A stretch of 64,000 nucleotides of DNA, taken from assembly GCF_024172165.1 (NCBI RefSeq), contig NZ_JAMZEB010000002.1:11177001-11241000 (forward strand), read 5' to 3'. Origin of the DNA: Nonomuraea thailandensis. GTDB taxonomy: Bacteria; Actinomycetota; Actinomycetes; Streptosporangiales; Streptosporangiaceae. The notes below the pieces were generated by a model that worked only from the letters and a program-made list of their open reading frames with translations, made no database searches and was not told the origin of the DNA. The position numbers and the translations under genes are program-made. Each line of letters opens with the position of its first letter. The first letter of the stretch is position 1. This document shows positions 48,800-57,758 of the stretch, piece by piece.

Positions 48800-48816
48800 G
48801 CGCTACCATCCGAAGT

Positions 48817-49101
48817 ATGGCGACCCCCGCGGCCCGCGTCACCACGTTCCGCACGGCGTTCCGAGACGAACGCCAGGCCGCCGCCGCGCGCCCGCCGCGC
48901 ACCCCCCTCACCGTCCGCGCCGCCCGCCGCCTCGCGCGCATCCTGCCCCGCTGGGCCACCATCCGCACCGCCGTCCTCAGCGTCTCCGGATTCGGGCTGA
49001 TCACCGCCGCCGCCTGGCACCTGCACATCGTGGCCGGCCTGGCCACCGCGGGCGTCAGCCTGCTGATCCTGGAGGCCCTGTCCGGCGGTGACCGCAGGTG
49101 A
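48817..49101 (+). CDS. Small membrane protein between terminase and portal
   Basis: A 94-residue protein with a long basic N-terminal half and two hydrophobic stretches (AVLSVSGFGLITAAAWHL and IVAGLATAGVSLLILEAL). I start at the ATG at 48817; a GTG at 48775 lies inside the inverted repeat. Its stop region overlaps the portal GTG. No function is known; holin-like topology is possible, but the position is unusual for that. Confidence 0.55.
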   Translation: MATPAARVTTFRTAFRDERQAAAARPPRTPLTVRAARRLARILPRWATIRTAVLSVSGFGLITAAAWHLHIVAGLATAGVSLLILEALSGGDRR

Positions 49102-51149
49102 GATCCCCGCTGCGCACCCTGACCGGCCGCATCATCGCACCGGCGAACAAGGCGCCCGTCCCGTACGAGGGCAGGGCCCGCACCTGGGGCGGACGCCTGT
49201 TCGGGAGCCGCATCGACGCCGAAGCCCAGATGCGCACCATGGGCTCGATCGGCACGGTGTTCGGCATCGTCCACCGCACCAGCAACGCGTTCTCCCAGGT
49301 CGAGTGGGGACTGTGGGAGAAGGCCGAGTCCGGCCTGGACGAGGACCGCAAGCCCGTCACCCGCCACCTCGCACTGGACATCTGGAACCGCCCGAACCCC
49401 TTCTATACAGGGCAGTTGTTCAGGGAGTCGTTCCAGCAGCACCTCGACCTGGTCGGCGAGGCCGTGTGGGTCGTCGCCCGCAACCCGCGCATGCGGCAGA
49501 TCCCGCTGGAGCTGTGGCCAGTCAGGCCGGACCGGATCGAGCCCGTCCCGTCGCGGGAGAACTTCCTCGCCGGCTACGTCTACATCGGCCCGGACGGCGA
49601 GCAGGTCCCGCTCAAGCTGGACGAGGTCATCCGGCTGATGATGCCCAACCCCTTGGACCCGTACCGGGGGATGGGGCCCATCCAGAGCGTGTTGTCCGAC
49701 ATCGACGCCAGCAAGTACTCGGCGCAGTGGAACAGGAACTTCTTCATCAACAGCGCGCTGCCCGGCGGCATCATCGAGGTCCCCGGCGAATGGACCGACG
49801 ACGAGTTCGACCAGTTCCGCGACCGGTGGGAGGAGCAGCATCGCGGCGTCGCCGCCGCCCACCGCGTGGCTCTGCTGGAGAACGGCGCCAAGTGGGTGGA
49901 CCGCAAGTTCACCATGCAGGACATGCAGTTCACGGAGATGCGTGGCCTGTCCCGGGAGATCATTCGTGAGGCGTACACGATCCCCAAGTTCGCGCTCGGG
50001 ATCATCGACGACGTCAACCGTGCCACGGCCGAGGCGAGCAAAGCCTGGTTCGCCGAGATGCTCACCGTGCCCCGCCTGGAGCGGGCCAAGGGCGCCCTGA
50101 ACAGCTTCTTCCTGCCCCTCTTCGGGGACGCTGCCAGGAACCTGGAGTTCGACTACTGCGACCCCGTCCCCGCCGATGCCGAGGCCCGCGACCGGGAGCG
50201 GCTGAGCAAGGCCGAGGCTGCCCAACGGCTCGTCATCGCAGGGTGGGCGCCGGACGACGTCGCCGACGCGGTCGGGCTGCCCCGCATGACCTACGTCGGC
50301 CCGCCGGCGGGAGCGAAGCCGCCGGCGCTGTCGAACCAGAAGTCCGGCGAGCAGCTGCTGGCCGGACTGCGCGGTGAGCTTCCGGCGGCACCGGTGGCGC
50401 AGGACGAGGACGAGGACGAGGTGGAGCGTCTTGTCGAGCAGGCCATGGAAGCCATTCGAACGCTGTTCGAAAATGCGTTGGATGCGCTCCTCGCCGCCTG
50501 GGACACGATCAACGTGGCCTGGCGGCGCGACCTCGTCGACCAGGTCCGCCAGGCCGTCGAAGACGACGACGTCGCCCAGCTCGCCAGCCTGGCCCCCGAC
50601 ACCGACCAGGCGAAGGTCGAGCTGTCCGACGCGCTGATCGCCCTGACCCGCGCAGCTGCACAGCAGCTCGCCGACGAGGCCGCAGCCCAAGGCGTCACCG
50701 TTGAGCCCGCCGACCCCGACGAGAGCGGCCTGGGCGCCACGGCCGTCGTGGTCGTGGCGCTGCTCGCCGCTGGCCTTGCCGCGGCGGCCGCGCGGGAGGC
50801 GCTGCGCGTGTGGGGGCCGGACGCCCAGCCCGACGAGGTGGCTCACCAGGTGGACGAGCACCTGCGCGGCCTGTCCGACCGGACGTTGCGCGACGAGCTC
50901 GGCGGTGCCCTGCACCACGCCCAGCAGGAAGGCCGCATGGCCACGCTGGAGGACGCCCCGGATCCCGAGGTGTGGATCGCCAGCGAGCGCAACGATGCCA
51001 ACAGCTGCGCGAACTGCCGCGAGGTGGACGACAAGCGGTTCACCGACTACGCGAGCGCGCGGGCCGCCTACCCGGTCGGGGCGTACCGGGACTGCCTCGG
51101 CCGAACCCGCTGCCGGGGCACGATCGTGCCCATCTGGGAGGAGCAGTAA
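49098..51149 (+). CDS. Portal protein fused to a MuF-like head morphogenesis domain
   Basis: A 683-residue protein. Residues 1 to about 400 are an HK97-type portal: FGIVHRTSNAFSQVEWGLWE, VDLVGEAVWVVARNPRM-like strands, LMMPNPLDPYRGMGPI, and EIIREAYTIPKFALGIIDDV before the clip. After an acidic linker (QDEDEDEVE), the last 200 residues are a Mu gpF-like domain ending DANSCANCREVDDKRF and CRGTIVPIW. The fusion saves a separate minor head gene. The portal forms the DNA entry ring. The GTG at 49098 overlaps the previous gene. Confidence 0.9.
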   Translation: MRSPLRTLTGRIIAPANKAPVPYEGRARTWGGRLFGSRIDAEAQMRTMGSIGTVFGIVHRTSNAFSQVEWGLWEKAESGLDEDRKPVTRHLALDIWNRPNPFYTGQLFRESFQQHLDLVGEAVWVVARNPRMRQIPLELWPVRPDRIEPVPSRENFLAGYVYIGPDGEQVPLKLDEVIRLMMPNPLDPYRGMGPIQSVLSDIDASKYSAQWNRNFFINSALPGGIIEVPGEWTDDEFDQFRDRWEEQHRGVAAAHRVALLENGAKWVDRKFTMQDMQFTEMRGLSREIIREAYTIPKFALGIIDDVNRATAEASKAWFAEMLTVPRLERAKGALNSFFLPLFGDAARNLEFDYCDPVPADAEARDRERLSKAEAAQRLVIAGWAPDDVADAVGLPRMTYVGPPAGAKPPALSNQKSGEQLLAGLRGELPAAPVAQDEDEDEVERLVEQAMEAIRTLFENALDALLAAWDTINVAWRRDLVDQVRQAVEDDDVAQLASLAPDTDQAKVELSDALIALTRAAAQQLADEAAAQGVTVEPADPDESGLGATAVVVVALLAAGLAAAAAREALRVWGPDAQPDEVAHQVDEHLRGLSDRTLRDELGGALHHAQQEGRMATLEDAPDPEVWIASERNDANSCANCREVDDKRFTDYASARAAYPVGAYRDCLGRTRCRGTIVPIWEEQ

Positions 51150-52229
51150 ATGACGTGGATCCACCTCCCCGCCGAGTACCGCAACCTGCGGATACCACCG
51201 GCCGCACAGAAGCAGGACACGCCCCGCTGGTACGAGTTCCGCAACGCCAGCGAGGACGACGCCGAACTGCTCATCTTCAGCGAGATCGGCGGCTGGTTCG
51301 GCGTCTGGGCCGACGAGTTCGTCGAGGAACTCAACCAGGTGAGCGCGACACGGCTGACCCTGCGCCTCAACTCGCCCGGCGGCTCCGTCTGGCACGGGGT
51401 GGCGATCGCCAACGCTCTGCGCGCGCACCCCGCGAGCGTGACGGTCCGCGTCGAGGGCCTGGCCGCCTCCATCGCCTCGATCATCGCGCTCGCCGGCGAC
51501 CGCCTCGTGATGGCGCCGAACAGCATGATGATGATCCACGACGCGTCCACGTACACCTGGGGCGACGCCGCCGAGATGCGCAAGACCGGCGACGTCCTCG
51601 ACAAGATCTCGGACAACCTGGCCGACGCCTACGCTGCCAAGGCCGGCGGATCCCGCGCCGAGTGGCGCGGCCGGATGCTCGCGGAGACCTGGTACACCGC
51701 GGCCGAGGCCGTCGAGGCGGGCCTGGCCGACGAGCTGATGATCCCGCCGAAGACCGACGACCCGGACGAGCCCGAAGGCCCCCAGGACGCGGCCAAGCTC
51801 ATGGCCGCCCGCTGGGACCTGTCGGTCTTCCGGTACGCCGGGCGTGCCGCCGCGCCCGCGCCCATCCCCGCACCCGCTGACGCCGCGCCCCAGACCGGCA
51901 CGCTGGCCGACACGGGACGGGCAGGTGCGCACGACGGCCGCCTGCCGTACCCGCTGTCCACGACGGCAGCACCCCAGGACCAGGCGCCGGCTGCGACTCC
52001 GTCGCGTTCCCCCGACGCGACACCGCATACCCCTCATGCGGAGCCCGTCCCGCAGCCGGCGTCTGCACGTGCTGAGCCCGCGCCACCGGACGCGACCGGC
52101 ACCAGCCCGGCCGCCGAGCCAGTCGCCGGGCCGGTCGTGGACCCGTGGGCGGACCTCGTCGCCCACCTACTGACCCCCGCGGACCCCTCCGCGGAGGACC
52201 TGCTAGCCCATCTGAGGGAGGCAATGTGA
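51150..52229 (+). CDS. ClpP-like prohead protease
   Basis: A 359-residue protein with a Clp-type serine protease domain over residues about 35-210. The strand TLRLNSPGGSVWHGVAIANA, Ser107 in GLAASIAS and His130 in MMMIHDAS are clear, and the third residue is an Asp in the following helix (GDVLDKISDNLAD). The C-terminal 140 residues are Pro/Ala-rich and probably act as scaffold. It should mature the capsid. It starts at the ATG overlapping the portal TAA. Confidence 0.9.
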   Translation: MTWIHLPAEYRNLRIPPAAQKQDTPRWYEFRNASEDDAELLIFSEIGGWFGVWADEFVEELNQVSATRLTLRLNSPGGSVWHGVAIANALRAHPASVTVRVEGLAASIASIIALAGDRLVMAPNSMMMIHDASTYTWGDAAEMRKTGDVLDKISDNLADAYAAKAGGSRAEWRGRMLAETWYTAAEAVEAGLADELMIPPKTDDPDEPEGPQDAAKLMAARWDLSVFRYAGRAAAPAPIPAPADAAPQTGTLADTGRAGAHDGRLPYPLSTTAAPQDQAPAATPSRSPDATPHTPHAEPVPQPASARAEPAPPDATGTSPAAEPVAGPVVDPWADLVAHLLTPADPSAEDLLAHLREAM

Positions 52230-53623
52230 CCACCCCCGTCCTGCCTAAGGACATCCCCATCCCGGCCTCCTCGGAGGAGCTGGCCGAGTTCATGGGCGAC
52301 CCGGGCAAGTACCGCCCGGTGCTCGCCGACGTCGGCACGCTGACCAAGTTCATCCAGGCGTACGGACAGAAGCTCCAGGGCGAAGGCACCGACCTGCACC
52401 GCGCGGTCGCCGCCGAGACGCAGCGCCAGCTCGCCGGCTACCTGCAGGACAAGGACGTCGACCCGGACAACGCGGACCGGATCAAGCGGCTCAACCTCGA
52501 CCCGCAGGCGGCCCGCGGCGGCAAGCGCGCGAGCATGCTCACCAGCTACGGCCAGGGCGCCGCGCACAACCCCCACGCCCCCGGCGCCGTGCTGGACCAC
52601 ATGTTCAACACGAGCGTGGAGTACCTGGAGGCGATCTGGCACCTGAGCCCTGGGGAGGGCTCGGCGTCGAAGAAGGCCGCGATCCGCAACGCCGCCAGCT
52701 CGGTGTCGCCGGCGGACGGCGGTTTCCTCGTCCCGGAGAACCTCCGCTCCCAGCTGCTGGAGATCGCGCTGGAGATGGCGGTCGTCCGCTCCCGCGCCAC
52801 GGTGGTGCCGATGGACTCGGCGAGGGTCCCGTTCCCGACGATCGACGTCACCAGCAACGCATCATCGCTGTTCGGCGGCATGATCGCGTACTGGGGCGAG
52901 GAGTCTGCGGCGCTCACCGAGAGCGACCCGAAGTTCGGCCGCGTCGTCCTGGACGCCAAGAAGCTGACCGGGCTCAGCGTGGTGCCGAACGAGCTGCTGC
53001 AGGACAGCCTCATCTCGTTCTCCGCGCTGATCGAGCGGCTGTGGCCGATGGTCCTGGCGTTCGAAGAGGACGCCGCGTTCATGACAGGCCCGGGCGTCGG
53101 CGAGCCGCTCGGGTTCCTCGGCGCGGGCAACTCCGCTGGCATCGCGGTCGCCACAGAGGGCGGCCAGCCCGCGGACTCCATCGTGTACGAGAACGTCGTC
53201 AAGATGTACGCCCGCATGCTGCCCAGCTCGATCGGCCGGGCGGCGTGGATCATCAGCCCAGATGTGATCCCTGAGCTGTTCACCATGGCGCTCTCGGTGG
53301 GCACGGGCGGCAACAGCGTGTTCGTGGTCAACGCGGCCGGGCCCGGTCCGATGACGCTGTTCGGCCGGCCGATCATCGTCAGCGAGAAGGCCGGGCGCCT
53401 GGGCGACCGCGGCGACATTGCGTTCTGCGATCTGGGCTACTACCTGATCGGCGACAGGCAGTCGATGACCGCCGCGTCGAGCACGGACTACCGGTTCGGG
53501 CACGACCAGACGGCGTACCGGATCATCCAGCGGGTCGACGGCAGGCCGTGGATCCAGTCGGCGATCACCCCCCGCAACGGCGGCAACAGCCTCAGCCCGT
53601 TCGTCGAGCTCGCGGCCCGCTGA
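52226..53623 (+). CDS. HK97-type major capsid protein
   Basis: A 465-residue protein. An N-terminal helical delta-like region (about 1-150) precedes the capsid fold: AASSVSPADGGFLVPENLRS, LLEIALEMAVVRSRATVVPM, AYWGEESAALTESDPKFGRV, GLSVVPNELLQDS, GPGVGEPLGFLGAGNSAGIA, GRPIIVSEKAGRLGDRGDIA. The order matches HK97 gp5 (E-loop, spine helix, A and P domains). The GTG start overlaps the protease stop. Confidence 0.93.
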   Translation: MTTPVLPKDIPIPASSEELAEFMGDPGKYRPVLADVGTLTKFIQAYGQKLQGEGTDLHRAVAAETQRQLAGYLQDKDVDPDNADRIKRLNLDPQAARGGKRASMLTSYGQGAAHNPHAPGAVLDHMFNTSVEYLEAIWHLSPGEGSASKKAAIRNAASSVSPADGGFLVPENLRSQLLEIALEMAVVRSRATVVPMDSARVPFPTIDVTSNASSLFGGMIAYWGEESAALTESDPKFGRVVLDAKKLTGLSVVPNELLQDSLISFSALIERLWPMVLAFEEDAAFMTGPGVGEPLGFLGAGNSAGIAVATEGGQPADSIVYENVVKMYARMLPSSIGRAAWIISPDVIPELFTMALSVGTGGNSVFVVNAAGPGPMTLFGRPIIVSEKAGRLGDRGDIAFCDLGYYLIGDRQSMTAASSTDYRFGHDQTAYRIIQRVDGRPWIQSAITPRNGGNSLSPFVELAAR

Positions 53624-53644
53624 GCCAGGAAGGACCTACTGATC

Positions 53645-54154
53645 ATGGCCGTAGAGGCATACGCGCTCGGCAAGAACTTCAACATCGGCGCCGTCACCGT
53701 TCCCACCGACGCAGTCGCCGGCGCCATCACCGGACTGCGCACGCGGATGAAGGACGCTGCGGTGTGCAGCTTCGTGATCGTCACCACCGGTGGCTCCACC
53801 GACATCACGGACATCGACCTGCAGGAGCACAACGCCGCGAGCGGTGGCACTTCGCAGGACCTCGACGTCATCACCACCTACTACTACCGATCCGAGGCCA
53901 GCCTCGACGGTGACGAGCAGTGGACCAAGGGCACCCAGGCCGCCGCCTCCGAGATCACCAACGTCGGTGCCGCGTCGGAGGAACTCCTCCTGGTCGTCGA
54001 GGTCCGCGCGGAGCAGCTGTCCGACGGGTTCGAGTGGGTCAGCGTGAACGTGCCCGACCTCGGCACCAACGGCACCCGCTACGTCGCCGTGATCCCCATC
54101 CTGTCCGGGCTGAAGGTGCAGCGAGCGCCTGAGAAGCTCGCCGCGCCGCAGTAA
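53645..54154 (+). CDS. Virion protein next to the capsid (possible decoration protein)
   Basis: A 169-residue, beta-rich protein (FVIVTTGGSTDITDIDLQEH, ELLLVVEVRAEQLSDGFEWV, VAVIPILSGLKVQ). Its position straight after the capsid gene suits a head-decoration or head-completion protein. The family is not recognised. Confidence 0.65.
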   Translation: MAVEAYALGKNFNIGAVTVPTDAVAGAITGLRTRMKDAAVCSFVIVTTGGSTDITDIDLQEHNAASGGTSQDLDVITTYYYRSEASLDGDEQWTKGTQAAASEITNVGAASEELLLVVEVRAEQLSDGFEWVSVNVPDLGTNGTRYVAVIPILSGLKVQRAPEKLAAPQ

Positions 54155-54166
54155 GGAGCTGCCGAC

Positions 54167-54631
54167 ATGACGACGATGATTCAGGGTGACCAGCTCCGCA
54201 CGCTGCTGCTCGGCGCGAAGGTCGACCGTGCGGCGGCGAACCTGCCGCAGACCGCGACCGGGGCGCTGTTCAACGTGACCGGCGGCCGGGTGCTCGTTAC
54301 GAGCATCACCGGCCGCGTCACCACGTCGATTCAGGCGCAGGCTAACGCGGTCAAGCTCGTGGCCACGCCGAGCGGGAGCGGCACGGTCAACGACCTGTCG
54401 GCCACGGTCGACGTCAACGGCCTGGCCGCCGGCGGGCTGCTCGGCGCGACCGGTCTGGCCGGCGACGCCCTGGTGAAGTCGACCGGGGGCGGCGTGTCCA
54501 ACCTGCGTAACCCGATCGTGGTCGCGCCGGGTGCGATCGGCCTCAACACCGCCGCGAGCAACACCGGCCAGGTCGAGTGGTCGCTGACGTACGTCGCGCT
54601 GGACAACGGCGCGACCGTGGCGGCGGCCTGA
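54167..54631 (+). CDS. Virion-associated hypothetical protein
   Basis: A 154-residue, beta-rich, Gly/Ala/Thr-rich protein (GGRVLVTSITGRVTTSIQAQ, GQVEWSLTYVALDNG). Composition and position suggest a second decoration or fibre-like head protein. Confidence 0.6.
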   Translation: MTTMIQGDQLRTLLLGAKVDRAAANLPQTATGALFNVTGGRVLVTSITGRVTTSIQAQANAVKLVATPSGSGTVNDLSATVDVNGLAAGGLLGATGLAGDALVKSTGGGVSNLRNPIVVAPGAIGLNTAASNTGQVEWSLTYVALDNGATVAAA

Positions 54632-55353
54632 TGGCCATGCTGGTGTGCTCCGACTGCTCGACGCGGTACGCGCAGGACCTGGAGACCTGCCCGCACTGCG
54701 GCGGGCGTGAGCGCGTCGAGGAAGGCAGTACGCAGGGGTCGCGGCTGCCCTTCCTCGACGTCACCTGTCCGACCGCCGGGTGCCGGGCGGAGGACGTCGT
54801 CCGCCGCATCCATCAGCCGATGATCGTCCCCGGCGTGGTGGAGCGGCCGACGTACGTGTGCGTGTCGTGCGGCGCCGTCATGCTGCCCGTCGCGGGCTGG
54901 CCTGGCCTGGCCGGGATGGAGGAGAACATGCCGAAGATCACCCGCCATGGCGGGCCCACCAACGCGGCGGCCGATCGCGAAGAGGAGAGCGCCGGTCGGC
55001 CGCCGGCCAACGACCCGGCCATCGAGCCGCCCGAGCGCGAGCACCAGCTCAACGGCCCCAGTGAGGGGATCGAGGTGCCGGCCGACGGCACCGAGTCGCC
55101 CGAAATCACCGGCGACGGGTCCGGCGAGGCCCTGCCGCCGGTCGAGCAGGAGGGAGACGAGCCATCTCCTGGGAACAGCTCCTCGACATTCTCCGAGACG
55201 CCGCCGCCGAGCGAAGAGACGAGCAGTCCCGCCCCCCGCAGGCGTGCCCGAACGACGGCGAGCCGCTCGAAAGCGGCCCAAACGGAGAGCTCCACTGCCG
55301 ATGGGACGGATGGCAGTGGCCCCGAGACGCCTGATGAGGGCAAGGACGACTGA
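54631..55353 (+). CDS. Zinc-ribbon protein with a disordered tail
   Basis: A 240-residue protein. The first 90 residues hold two zinc sites (CSDCSTRYAQDLETCPHCGG, then CPTAGC and CVSCGAVM). The remaining 150 are Pro/Glu/Ser-rich and disordered, with an Arg/Ala-rich end. It shares TGATG with the previous gene. It is probably a minor head protein; the role is unknown. Confidence 0.65.
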   Translation: MAMLVCSDCSTRYAQDLETCPHCGGRERVEEGSTQGSRLPFLDVTCPTAGCRAEDVVRRIHQPMIVPGVVERPTYVCVSCGAVMLPVAGWPGLAGMEENMPKITRHGGPTNAAADREEESAGRPPANDPAIEPPEREHQLNGPSEGIEVPADGTESPEITGDGSGEALPPVEQEGDEPSPGNSSSTFSETPPPSEETSSPAPRRRARTTASRSKAAQTESSTADGTDGSGPETPDEGKDD

Positions 55354-55355
55354 GC

Positions 55356-56447
55356 ATGGCGATCACCCGGGCCTGCTACTGCACGCGGGAAGACGTCCAG
55401 CGGGCGCTGGACGTCAAAGAGACCGCGCGCTCGGCCCGGCAGATCGACCGGGCAATCGAGTCCGCCTCCGACGCGATCGACGGCGGCGCAACCGGCGCCA
55501 ACCGCGGCGCCGGCATCCTGAAGCGCAGGTTCTTCCCCGAGATGGAGACGCGGACGTTCGACTGGCCCAACCCCCAGGGAGCCCGCTCCTGGCGGCTATG
55601 GCTCGACCAGCACGAGCTCGCGGCGGCCACTGCGGTGGTCGCCGGCGGGATCGTCATTCCGCCGGGGGACTACTTCCTGCGTCCCGACGACGGGCCGCCG
55701 TACAACCGGCTGGAGATCGCCCTCGACTCCAGCGCCGCCTTCAGCTCGGGGGCCACGCACCAGCGGGCCATCGCCATCACCGGCACCTGGTGCGGCTGCG
55801 ACATCGCCACCGCCACGGCCGGAGCGCTCGCCGAGGCCCTGGACTCCAGTGAGACCGCGGTCGACGTCACCGACTCCAGCCTGATCGGGGTCGGCGACCT
55901 GGTGGCCGTCGGCGCGGAGCGGATGCTGGTCACGTCCAAGAGCATGCTCGACACCGGCGTGGACATCCACGCTGGCGACGCGCTGACCGCCGCGGCGTCG
56001 GACGTGTCGATCACCCTGTCCACCGCCACCGGCGCGCCCACGGTCGACGAGGTGATCCTGATCGACTCGGAGCGGATGCTGGTGGTTGACGTCGCCGGGT
56101 CGGTCCTCACGGTGAAGAGGGCGTGGGACGGGTCTGTGCTGGCCGCTCACGCCGCCGGGAGCAGCATCTACGCCCCGCGCACCCTCAACGTGGTGAGGGG
56201 CGCGTACGGCACTACAGCGGCCACGCACGACACCGCCGCGGCGGTCGAACGCCACCTCGTGCCCGGCCTCGTCCGCGACTACTCGCTCGGCCTGGCGCTC
56301 GTGCAGCTGCTCGGCGAGCAGGCCGGGTACGCGCGCACCGCCGGCACCGGTGACAACCAGCGCGAGGTGACCGGGCGCGGCCTGGCCCAGCTCCGCAAGG
56401 ACTGCATCACCGCCTACGGGCGCAAGGCCAGGATCCGGGGGGTGTAG
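55356..56447 (+). CDS. Head-tail connector-like protein with inserted repeat domains
   Basis: A 363-residue protein. The start (YCTREDVQRALDVKETARSA, QIDRAIESASDAID) and the end (LVPGLVRDYSLGLALVQLLG) are the helices of a gp6/gp15-type connector, which is usually about 100-200 residues. Between them are beta-rich segments with repeated ERMLV and RAWDGSVLAAH / RGAYGTTAATH motifs, a surface-domain pattern known from actinophage virion proteins. The insert probably decorates the neck. Confidence 0.7.
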   Translation: MAITRACYCTREDVQRALDVKETARSARQIDRAIESASDAIDGGATGANRGAGILKRRFFPEMETRTFDWPNPQGARSWRLWLDQHELAAATAVVAGGIVIPPGDYFLRPDDGPPYNRLEIALDSSAAFSSGATHQRAIAITGTWCGCDIATATAGALAEALDSSETAVDVTDSSLIGVGDLVAVGAERMLVTSKSMLDTGVDIHAGDALTAAASDVSITLSTATGAPTVDEVILIDSERMLVVDVAGSVLTVKRAWDGSVLAAHAAGSSIYAPRTLNVVRGAYGTTAATHDTAAAVERHLVPGLVRDYSLGLALVQLLGEQAGYARTAGTGDNQREVTGRGLAQLRKDCITAYGRKARIRGV

Positions 56448-56837
56448 ATGGAGTTCGTCTTCGACGTCAACACCTCGGGCCCGATCTTCCGGCGCGGGTA
56501 CGCCGAGCAGGTCATCCGCGCCTACCGGGACGAGGCCACGCTGAAGGTCGCTGGCGTCGGCAAGGGCATCCTGCACGGGTACCTGCATCAGTTCCTTCAG
56601 CACCCCACGGGCTACTACCAGTCCAAGATCGCGGTCAAGCAGATGTTCGGCGCGGCTGTCATCTACGACCAGCGCGTCATCTACAGCTGGTGGCTCGCCG
56701 GCGTCGGGTCCCGGAACTTCCCCATCACCCGGTTCAGGGGCTACAAGCACTGGCCGCTGACCCGCGCGGACCTCACGGCCAAGGCCGGCGAGGTCGCCGA
56801 GCACGTGCTGCACCAGTACGTGAGGAGGCTCAACTGA
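56448..56837 (+). CDS. Neck / HK97 gp10-like head-closure protein
   Basis: A 129-residue protein between connector and tail terminator. It has a helix-then-strand layout (VIRAYRDEATLKVAGVGKGI, VIYDQRVIYSWWLAG, FRGYKHWPLTRADL). Position and size fit the gp10-like neck family; the match is moderate. It starts directly after the previous stop. Confidence 0.65.
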   Translation: MEFVFDVNTSGPIFRRGYAEQVIRAYRDEATLKVAGVGKGILHGYLHQFLQHPTGYYQSKIAVKQMFGAAVIYDQRVIYSWWLAGVGSRNFPITRFRGYKHWPLTRADLTAKAGEVAEHVLHQYVRRLN

Positions 56838-57295
56838 TGGCGCTCAACATCGCCGGCATCCTCGACGCCACGGTGTCGCACGCCCAGGGCCTCGGCCTGT
56901 TCGAGCGGGTGAACACGCACGAGCCGGAGAACGCGCCCGGCAACGGCCTGTCCGCGGCCGTCACCGTGGCCGAGGTCACGCCCATCCCGGGGGCGTCCGG
57001 ACTGGCCGGGACGACCGGCCGCCTCACCCTCAACGTCATGATCTTCGCGCCGGTGCCGCAGGAGCCGGCCGACGACATTGAGCCGCTGCTCGTCGCCGGG
57101 GTGGACGCCCTGTTCACCGCCTACTCCAGCGACTTCGAGCTCGGCGAGCGGGTCCGCAACGTGGACCTGCTCGGCGCGCACGGCACCCCGCTGTCCGCGA
57201 CCACTGGCTACGTGACGATCGACGCCCAGACCTACCGGGTCGCGATCGTCACCCTCCCGCTCATCGTCAACGATCTCTGGGGGCAGGCGCCATGA
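56837..57295 (+). CDS. Tail terminator-like protein
   Basis: A 152-residue alpha/beta protein (LGLFERVNTHEPENAPGNGL, GRLTLNVMIFAPVPQEPADD, VDLLGAHGTPLSATTGYVTI). It lies in the usual place of the tail-terminator protein, just before the tail tube genes. The fold fits, but the family is not proven. Confidence 0.65.
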   Translation: MALNIAGILDATVSHAQGLGLFERVNTHEPENAPGNGLSAAVTVAEVTPIPGASGLAGTTGRLTLNVMIFAPVPQEPADDIEPLLVAGVDALFTAYSSDFELGERVRNVDLLGAHGTPLSATTGYVTIDAQTYRVAIVTLPLIVNDLWGQAP

Positions 57296-57474
57296 CCGCG
57301 CTGGAGCTGGCCCGGGTGGGCTACGACGCGTACGGCGATCACGTCGACTGGGTCAACCACGCCGGCAACGTCATGCCGCGCTGGCGCGAGCTGCCGAAGC
57401 CACAGCGCGAGGCGTGGACGGCGGCGGCCGAGGCTATCGAGCGGGCAGCGCTCAAGGAGAGGGGGAGCGTGTGA
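57292..57474 (+). CDS. Small hypothetical protein of the tail region
   Basis: A 60-residue protein (MPRWRELPKPQREAWTAAAE) of a type common in actinophages, with a single helix pair around a W-x-L-P turn. It overlaps both neighbours by four bases. Confidence 0.6.
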   Translation: MTALELARVGYDAYGDHVDWVNHAGNVMPRWRELPKPQREAWTAAAEAIERAALKERGSV

Positions 57475-57758
57475 TCGTCACCGTCACCAAGGCTGCTCGG
57501 GACGGCCATGTCGTGCGCTGGCACACCTGCCTCGCCGCGGCCCAGACCTTCCGGCCGGTCATGACGGCCGATCGGCACGGCGTGCGGGTGAATGCGTACC
57601 TGCACGAGATCCCCGCCGAGGCGCTCCAGGCCGCTGAGCAGGCGTACGAGACTCTGCGCCGGGACCGGGAGGCCGACGTCTCCCACCTGGCCACCCACGT
57701 CCACCGTGGGCCCTCCAACGGGCCGCTCGTCCCCGTCGAGGAGGCGCAAGATGAGTAA
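57471..57758 (+). CDS. Small hypothetical protein of the tail region
   Basis: A 95-residue protein (HVVRWHTCLAAAQTFRPV, LHEIPAEALQAAEQAYETLR). GTG start overlapping the previous stop. The following tail gene starts inside its end. No family is recognised. Confidence 0.55.
   Translation: MIVTVTKAARDGHVVRWHTCLAAAQTFRPVMTADRHGVRVNAYLHEIPAEALQAAEQAYETLRRDREADVSHLATHVHRGPSNGPLVPVEEAQDE

Noticed and set aside
48747..52166. Leftward open frame of 1139 codons through terminase, portal and protease genes
   Set aside because: It is a shadow of strongly biased rightward genes with clear families. Its translation is low-complexity Arg/Gly/Val with no domain.
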